A DNA stretch of 64,000 nt. Source: an uncultured Prevotella sp. GTDB lineage: Bacteria; Bacteroidota; Bacteroidia; Bacteroidales; Bacteroidaceae. How positions within the stretch are numbered: position 1 is the stretch's first letter; every line of letters begins with the position of its first letter. The DNA lies in contig UQTI01000001.1 in NCBI GenBank assembly GCA_900543975.1, positions 1 to 64,000 of the forward strand, read 5' to 3'. This document shows, piece by piece, positions 59,813 through 64,000 of the stretch. The notes below the pieces were generated by a model. The model saw nothing but the letters and a program-made list of their open reading frames with translations. It was not told where the DNA came from and did no database searches. A program made the translations under genes and the position numbers.

Positions 59813-61231
59813 ATGAAACACAACGGTTTTGCAGAACAGATGCGACAGCGTCTCGGCAATGCTGAGGCTGACGTGCCGGAAGGTCTGTGGGATGCCATTG
59901 AGCAGAAGCTCGACGCGCAGCCTGCGGCAGCTCCGCAGATGACCATTGTCAAGACACCGCGACGTGTGGTGCTCAGACGATGGGCTGTGGCTGCATCGGT
60001 GGCTATTGTTGCCGGTGCCGGGCTGTGGTGGTATGCGCACGATGATGACACGCTGCCTGGCGGAGCCAAGGCGTTGGGCGTGGTGGCTTATGACAACGCC
60101 GAGGTTAAGCCCGCGGTCTCGAAAAGGGCTGACAGGACGGGGCTTTCGGAAAATTATAATCTTTCTGTGGGTTCCAAATCTTTAAACGAATCCAATGTGT
60201 CTGTAGGTTCCAATCTTTCAGACGGTTCAAACCATTCGGGTGGTTCAAACCATTCGGGTGGTTCAAACGCCACAATGGTAGCCCAGTATATGTCTCGTCG
60301 CGCTGACGGTGGTGCCGACATGGTCGCGATGGCCGATAACGACAGCAAGGCTGTTGTTGCTCAGACTTTCACAGATGAGAGTGGCAATGGTGTCGCGCCT
60401 TCTAAGGATGTGACGGACCAAGAAGCAAAGGCTGAGGCAAAGCGTGGGTTAAAGGAAGAGAGCAGGGCGGCTGCAAGGAGCATGACGAACAGACGGGCGC
60501 TGACAACGGCGACGGGACGCTCTGCCGCAACGGCGATGAGGCGCTCTGCCGCAACCGAAGAACAGTTCCCACGACGCGCAGAAAATGGCGGGTCGAAATG
60601 GCAGTTTGGTGTTGGCACATCGGGCAACATGACTCGCTATTCGTCTACTAACGGCATCATGCCTGTGCGCTATTCGGATGTAGCCATGGCGCAGGGTAGC
60701 AGCAACGCTTATTTTAGTGCTGAACCTCTGCAACGCGACTGCAAGGAGACGACGAAACACAACATGCCCGTGTCGTTTGGCGCAACGGTGTCTTATGCCC
60801 TTAACGACCGTCTCGCCCTTACATCGGGTCTTGTCTACACGCTTGCCACCTCGTCTTTCGAGCACGGCACGTCAAGCAACGCCTCTAAGGATGAGCAGAC
60901 TCTTCATTATGTAGGCATACCACTCACGGCAAGCTACACCATCTGGAGCAACAGTTGGCTTAAAACCTATGTTAATGCGGGTGGACAAGCCGACTTCAAC
61001 GTGTCGGCAAAGGTGGAGACGGAGGGTCACACCACCGATATAGACAAGGATCGTGCGCAGCTGTCGGTCGGTGCTGCCGCTGGCGTGCAGCTAAACGTCA
61101 TCAAGCAGATGGGTGTGTATGTGGAGCCCGGAATGAGATATTATTTCGACAACGGCAGCAACGTGCAGACCGTGTTCAAAGAACATCCTTGCAACTTTAG
61201 TTTGCAGATGGGATTGAGGTGGAACTTTTAA
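59813..61231 (+). CDS. anti-sigma-like protein with outer-membrane beta-barrel end, 472 aa
   Basis: Residues 1-45 are cytoplasmic and carry VPEGLWDAIEQKLDA, similar to the sigma-binding segment of Bacteroidetes anti-sigma factors. One membrane helix follows (VVLRRWAVAASVAIVAGAGLWW, 52-73). Residues 75-245 are a disordered Ser/Gly/Ala/Arg-rich periplasmic span including the 21-bp repeat SNHSGG (60228-60268). Residues 265-472 form an eight-strand-type outer membrane beta-barrel ending GLRWNF. So one chain may cross the whole envelope from sigma factor to outer membrane. Stop codon TAA is part of the TTTTAAAGGTAAAA repeat that follows. Confidence 0.82.
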   Translation: MKHNGFAEQMRQRLGNAEADVPEGLWDAIEQKLDAQPAAAPQMTIVKTPRRVVLRRWAVAASVAIVAGAGLWWYAHDDDTLPGGAKALGVVAYDNAEVKPAVSKRADRTGLSENYNLSVGSKSLNESNVSVGSNLSDGSNHSGGSNHSGGSNATMVAQYMSRRADGGADMVAMADNDSKAVVAQTFTDESGNGVAPSKDVTDQEAKAEAKRGLKEESRAAARSMTNRRALTTATGRSAATAMRRSAATEEQFPRRAENGGSKWQFGVGTSGNMTRYSSTNGIMPVRYSDVAMAQGSSNAYFSAEPLQRDCKETTKHNMPVSFGATVSYALNDRLALTSGLVYTLATSSFEHGTSSNASKDEQTLHYVGIPLTASYTIWSNSWLKTYVNAGGQADFNVSAKVETEGHTTDIDKDRAQLSVGAAAGVQLNVIKQMGVYVEPGMRYYFDNGSNVQTVFKEHPCNFSLQMGLRWNF

Positions 61232-61365
61232 AGGTAAAAAGGCTTTTTAAAGGTAAAAAGGTAAAAAGGTAAAAAAAGGCTGGCGCCTTTGGAAGGGAAA
61301 AACGAAGAGTGAAAAAAACTTTTTAAAGGTAAAAAGGTAAAAGGGTAAAAAGGTAAAAAAAGGCT
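61227..61365. repeat. AGGTAAAA/GGCTGGCGCC dispersed repeat, copies A and A'
   Basis: CTTTTTAAAGGTAAAAAGG repeats of 8-9 bp lead into GGCTGGCGCCTTTGGAAGGG and GAAGAGTGAAAAA; a second partial copy follows at 61318. The same composite recurs at 62749-62940. The rest of the gap up to 61501 shows nothing else. Confidence 0.8.
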
Positions 61366-61501
61366 GAGGCATGCTTGTGGCTTGCGCTCAGCTTTGTTTT
61401 ATTTATTCATCAATCTATTTTTAATCTCTTCATCATCACCTTTTCATCATCACCTTCTTCGTTATCCTCTTGTTCTGTCTTTTTCTTGAGGTAGCTTTCT
61501 T

Positions 61502-61921
61502 TTAGTTTAGCATGACGCAAGTTTCGGCGTTACAAGTGGAGCATTCTGTCTGACGGCTCTTGCGCTCGCAGTAGCGCTCACACTGGGCGCAGATGTCATA
61601 GCCTAACATGGCGCCGAGAATGAAATCTTCCTCGGGGGTAAGTTGGCAGAGAGGCTTCGTTATCATCAAGCGTATGGCATCAAGACATTCTTTCTTGCCA
61701 AAAAATAGGTTCAGACGGTCGTTACCTACAGGCTGGATGACGTAGCTTATGTTCTGGTGCTGCAATCGTGTGACGGCAAACTGCTCATAACGCTTGTTGA
61801 AGGTGAAAAGCACCATTCGGCGCACACCTTTCTTAAACTCGTAGATGTGGTTGACCAAAACTTTCATGTCTTCGGGCAGACGGGTGGTGTCTTGCTGTGT
61901 TGCTGATGATGGATAATTCAT
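61502..61921 (-). CDS. DUF2023 family protein, flavodoxin partner, 139 aa
   Basis: Core VLVNHIYEFKKGVRRMVLFTF and SYVIQPVGNDRLNLFFGKKECLDAI match DUF2023, a small family whose genes are found next to flavodoxin genes. The C-terminus carries eight cysteines (DICAQCERYCERKSRQTEC, STCNAETC), suggestive of metal or iron-sulfur binding, although a redox role is only inferred. It lies 127 bp after the flavodoxin stop in the same direction with a hairpin between. Confidence 0.88.
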   Translation of the reverse strand: MNYPSSATQQDTTRLPEDMKVLVNHIYEFKKGVRRMVLFTFNKRYEQFAVTRLQHQNISYVIQPVGNDRLNLFFGKKECLDAIRLMITKPLCQLTPEEDFILGAMLGYDICAQCERYCERKSRQTECSTCNAETCVMLN

Positions 61922-61939
61922 TTGCTTATGATTTTTATT

Positions 61940-61972
61940 GAAGCTCCATAAGCTTCACACTTATGGAACTTC
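61940..61972 (-). terminator. hairpin between fldA and DUF2023
   Basis: GAAGCTCCATAAG (61940-61952) pairs with CTTATGGAACTTC (61960-61972), one mismatch, 7-nt loop. Without a long T-run it may be a partial terminator or processing site that sets the ratio of the two products. Confidence 0.55.
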
Positions 61973-62048
61973 AACTGGGGGAATTATTAATTTTTCTTTT
62001 TTTCACTCACAAAACGTGATGCATAGAGATAAGATGCTCACATGGAGC

Positions 62049-62543
62049 TTAGAGTGATGGTTTGATGCTTTCAAGCCAGGCATCGATGCGCTCTTCTGTC
62101 TTGTCGTCCTCGTTAACGTTGTCGAGGGCAAGGCCAACAAACTTGTCTCCTTCCACAGCCTCGCTCTCATCGAAGGTGTAGCCATCGGCAGACACGCCGT
62201 CAAGAACAGTTGCTCCTGCTCCCTTTGCTGCGTCATAGAGCTCCTTCATGCCGCCACAGAAGGTGTCGGGATAAGACTCGCTGTCGCCGCAGCCAAACAG
62301 AGCCACGGTCTTGCTGCTGAGGTCGGCGCTCTTAAGCTCTTTCACGCCATCATACCAGTCGTCTTGCATCTCGCCTGCTCCCCATGTAGAGGTTCCGAGA
62401 ATGAGGTTGTCATGACTTGCTATTGCGTCGGCATTAAGGCTTGCGGCGTCAATGATGTCTGCCCCAAGTTTAGAGGCGATGGTCTCGGCTATCTCTTGGC
62501 ATGTGCCTGTAGACGATCCATAAATTACAATTGTTGGTTTCAT
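62049..62543 (-). CDS. fldA: flavodoxin
   Basis: 164-residue long-chain flavodoxin. The FMN phosphate loop GSSTGTCQEIAETI (residues 9-22) and the ring-binding loops GTSTWGAGEMQDDWYD (56-71) and GCGDSESYPDTFCGGM (90-105) are intact. It carries low-potential electrons in place of ferredoxin, typically when iron is scarce. The next gene, DUF2023, is its usual neighbour. A -7 box TAACTTTG at 62701-62708 (minus strand) with ATTG 20 bp upstream gives a leader of about 155 nt made almost entirely of purines. Confidence 0.95.
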   Translation of the reverse strand: MKPTIVIYGSSTGTCQEIAETIASKLGADIIDAASLNADAIASHDNLILGTSTWGAGEMQDDWYDGVKELKSADLSSKTVALFGCGDSESYPDTFCGGMKELYDAAKGAGATVLDGVSADGYTFDESEAVEGDKFVGLALDNVNEDDKTEERIDAWLESIKPSL

Positions 62544-62708
62544 CTTTATTCTTTTTAAAATTTACTTTTCGTTTTCCTTTTATTTTCTTTTTCCTTTTCG
62601 TTTTCTTTTTCGTTTTCTTTTAATTCGCGTTTCCTTTTCCTTTTCGTTTTCTTTAAAAACAAGCTTTCTTCAAATTGTTGTTGAATCTTATTTTCGTTTG
62701 CAAAGTTA
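62544..62708 (-). promoter_or_regulatory. promoter and purine-rich leader of fldA
   Basis: TAACTTTG (62701-62708, minus strand) followed by a leader with repeated GAAAACGAAAAGG-type sequence (62550-62660). Third instance of this leader type after exoA and topB. Confidence 0.6.
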
Positions 62709-62748
62709 CAGTCTTGGCACAACATCCGCAATACCTAAAAATGAGGGT

Positions 62749-62945
62749 TTTTAAAGGTAAAAAAGTAAAAAGGTAAAAAGGTAAAAAAGGCTGGCGCCTT
62801 GGAAGGGAAAAATGAAGAGGAAAGAGGGAAGAGTGAAAAATCTTTTTAAAGGTAAAAAGGATTTTTAAAGTAAAAAAGTAAAAAGGTAAAAAAAAGGCTG
62901 GCGCTTTGGAAGGGAAATCGAAAAGTGAAAAGTGAAAAATCCAAT
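62749..62945. repeat. AGGTAAAA/GGCTGGCGCC dispersed repeat, copies B and C
   Basis: Two head-to-tail copies (62749-62842 and 62843-62940) of the composite found at 61227: TTTTTAAAGGTAAAAA units, GGCTGGCGC, TTGGAAGGGAAA, then GAAAAGTGAAA heptamers. Confidence 0.8.
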
Positions 62946-62978
62946 AATTTATTAAAAGCTAAGCTTTCTTTAAAAAGA

Positions 62979-63040
62979 AAAAGGTAAAAAGGTTTTATGG
63001 CGTTAGCCTTTTTTTACCTTTTTACCTTTTAATTTTTTTA
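62979..63040. terminator. hairpin built from inverted AGGTAAAA repeats
   Basis: AAAAGGTAAAAAGG (62979-62992) pairs with CCTTTTTACCTTTT (63017-63030), followed by a T-run on the plus strand; heptamers TTTCACTTTTCG (63078-63102) lie between it and the dipeptidase stop. Confidence 0.65.
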
Positions 63041-63104
63041 GCAATAATCTAAAATAGCCTTAGCTATTGGATTTTTCGCTTTTCACTTTTCGTTTTTCAC
63101 TTAA

Positions 63105-64000
63105 TTATTTCTCTCCCACCGTTTCCATGGTCTTCTTAAGCAGTTCCCAGAATGGAGCAACGGTAGATATGCAGCAACGCTCGCCTGTGGTGTGTGGAGA
63201 GCAGAGCGTTGGACCGAACGACACAACGTCGAGGTGAGGATATTTGCCGAGGATGACAGAACACTCCAGACCAGCATGGTCGGCCTGCTCTGTGGCTTCC
63301 TTGCCAAACATCTCCTTGTAGTTTTTCTTCAGGAGGTTCAGAATGTCGCTGTTGGGGTTGGGATCCCAGCCGTTATAGCTGCCGCTGAGCACAACCTTCA
63401 TGCCAGCCATAGAGAAGCAGCTCTCGAGAGTGGTGGCCTCATATTCCTTCATGGTCTCGTTTGACGAGCGTGTGAGGAAGAGAACAGATGCCTTGCCGTC
63501 GGCGATGTTGATGATGGCGAGGTTTGAAGAGGTCTCAACAACGGTGGGGTACGACGGGATCATGCGTGTCACGCCATTGTGGCAAGCGTAGATAGCGTCG
63601 ACGATGTTGTCCTGAATCTCCTCGGGCACCTCGTGAGAGGGTGTCTCTACAGCTGTAGCGAAGAACTCGATGCCGCTCTCGATGCCTCTATATTCGTTTT
63701 CGAAAGTCTCTTTCCATTCGGCAACAAGATCCTTCAGCGCCTCCACGTTCTCCTTAGGCAGTGTGAGCACGGTCTCACACTCGAAAGGAATGGCGTTGCG
63801 CATGTTGCCGCCGTGCCATGTAGCAAGGCGTGCCTCACACTCGGTTATGGCGTCGCGAACGAAGCGCACCATGAGCTTGTTGGCGTTGGCGCGACCCTCG
63901 TGAATCTCAAGACCGGAGTGGCCACCGCGCAGACCCTTAAGCGTAACCTTTACGGCAGAATCCTCGGGATCGGTTTCCACCTCTTTATAATCGAGCGTTG
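63105..64000 (-). CDS. pepD: aminoacyl-histidine dipeptidase (PepD-like), partial at right edge
   Basis: The frame is open to the last base and begins, within the window, with TLDYKEVETDPEDSAVKVTL, so the N-terminal third lies beyond it. The visible 298 codons include the dimerisation-domain motif GLRGGHSGLEIHEGRANANKLM (metal/substrate His), GVTRMIPSYPTVVETSSNLA, SGSYNGWDPNPNSDIL and the C-terminal metal His in GERCCISTVAPFWELLKKTM. These define M20-family Xaa-His dipeptidase (PepD), which hydrolyses carnosine-like dipeptides and Cys-Gly. An internal GTG at 63980 is not the true start. The stop TAA is followed by heptamer repeats. Confidence 0.93.
   Translation of the reverse strand, partial: TLDYKEVETDPEDSAVKVTLKGLRGGHSGLEIHEGRANANKLMVRFVRDAITECEARLATWHGGNMRNAIPFECETVLTLPKENVEALKDLVAEWKETFENEYRGIESGIEFFATAVETPSHEVPEEIQDNIVDAIYACHNGVTRMIPSYPTVVETSSNLAIINIADGKASVLFLTRSSNETMKEYEATTLESCFSMAGMKVVLSGSYNGWDPNPNSDILNLLKKNYKEMFGKEATEQADHAGLECSVILGKYPHLDVVSFGPTLCSPHTTGERCCISTVAPFWELLKKTMETVGEK

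Overview
The window looks like a chromosomal segment of a Prevotella/Segatella-like member of the Bacteroidales. Three things point there. Promoters carry the Bacteroidetes -7 box TAnnTTTG, several with TTTG about 20 bp upstream. Several large secreted proteins end in type IX secretion (T9SS) type A-like tails of the form GxYIVNGKKVVVK. The family content is typical (BspA-like repeats, Oar-like TonB receptor, GH76, PorE-like OmpA protein, DUF1599, DUF2023, DUF4250). Ordinary shotgun-style housekeeping sequence is interleaved with surface-protein genes; there is no prophage, no CRISPR array and no intact insertion sequence.

Layout. 0-2.5 kb: acidic hypothetical protein, then a 59-residue DUF4250 gene behind a structured leader, then a palindromic intergenic element. 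2.5-9.6 kb: two divergent giant secreted proteins with T9SS-like tails. 9.6-14.7 kb: minisatellites, tRNA-Lys, AI-2E-type permease and thymidine kinase, divergent rsmI, a coiled-coil lipoprotein, tadA. 14.9-19.1 kb: GH76 mannanase, secreted endonuclease I, exoA. 19.45-20.35 kb: an AT-rich, repeat-bounded cassette carrying one lipoprotein gene. 20.4-25.95 kb: the minus-strand run lipoprotein, DUF1599, DoxX-TpiA, SPOR protein, folE, lipoprotein. 26.1-29.4 kb: tRNA-Arg and the rarA/hydroxyacid dehydrogenase/TRIC-like channel run. 29.5-37.1 kb: acidic hypothetical, Oar-like receptor, orphan Rpn C-terminal domain, topB. 37.3-43.8 kb: BspA-like repeat protein broken by one TGA, then PorE. 43.9-51.2 kb: AT-rich membrane/lipoprotein cluster, a gene-free block of tandem arrays, then a large surface protein followed by a 51-residue peptide gene. 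51.5-58.6 kb: a DUF6377-like regulator with 36 tandem heptads, phosphoesterase-propeller protein, helical hypothetical, LTA-synthase-like enzyme. 58.6-64 kb: lipoprotein, ECF sigma factor, trans-envelope anti-sigma/beta-barrel protein, DUF2023 with flavodoxin, and a Xaa-His dipeptidase running off the right edge.

How the genes fit together. The secreted proteins (2511-5558, 6038-9517, 16611-18242, 37294-41454, 47835-51182) share a C-terminal tail expected of T9SS cargo, and the window also encodes a PorE-like peptidoglycan anchor of that machine. Envelope sensing appears in three forms: an ECF sigma/anti-sigma pair, a single-pass HTH protein, and the heptad-repeat DUF6377-like protein.

The most unusual signals are mostly not genes. 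They include short tandem arrays that touch or supply stop codons at the 3' ends of many genes, purine-rich 150-245 nt leaders before exoA, topB and fldA, nearly leaderless transcripts for tdk/rsmI and two other genes, the cassette near 20 kb, and the heptad minisatellite inside the membrane regulator. All coordinates and motifs were read by eye; no homology search was run.
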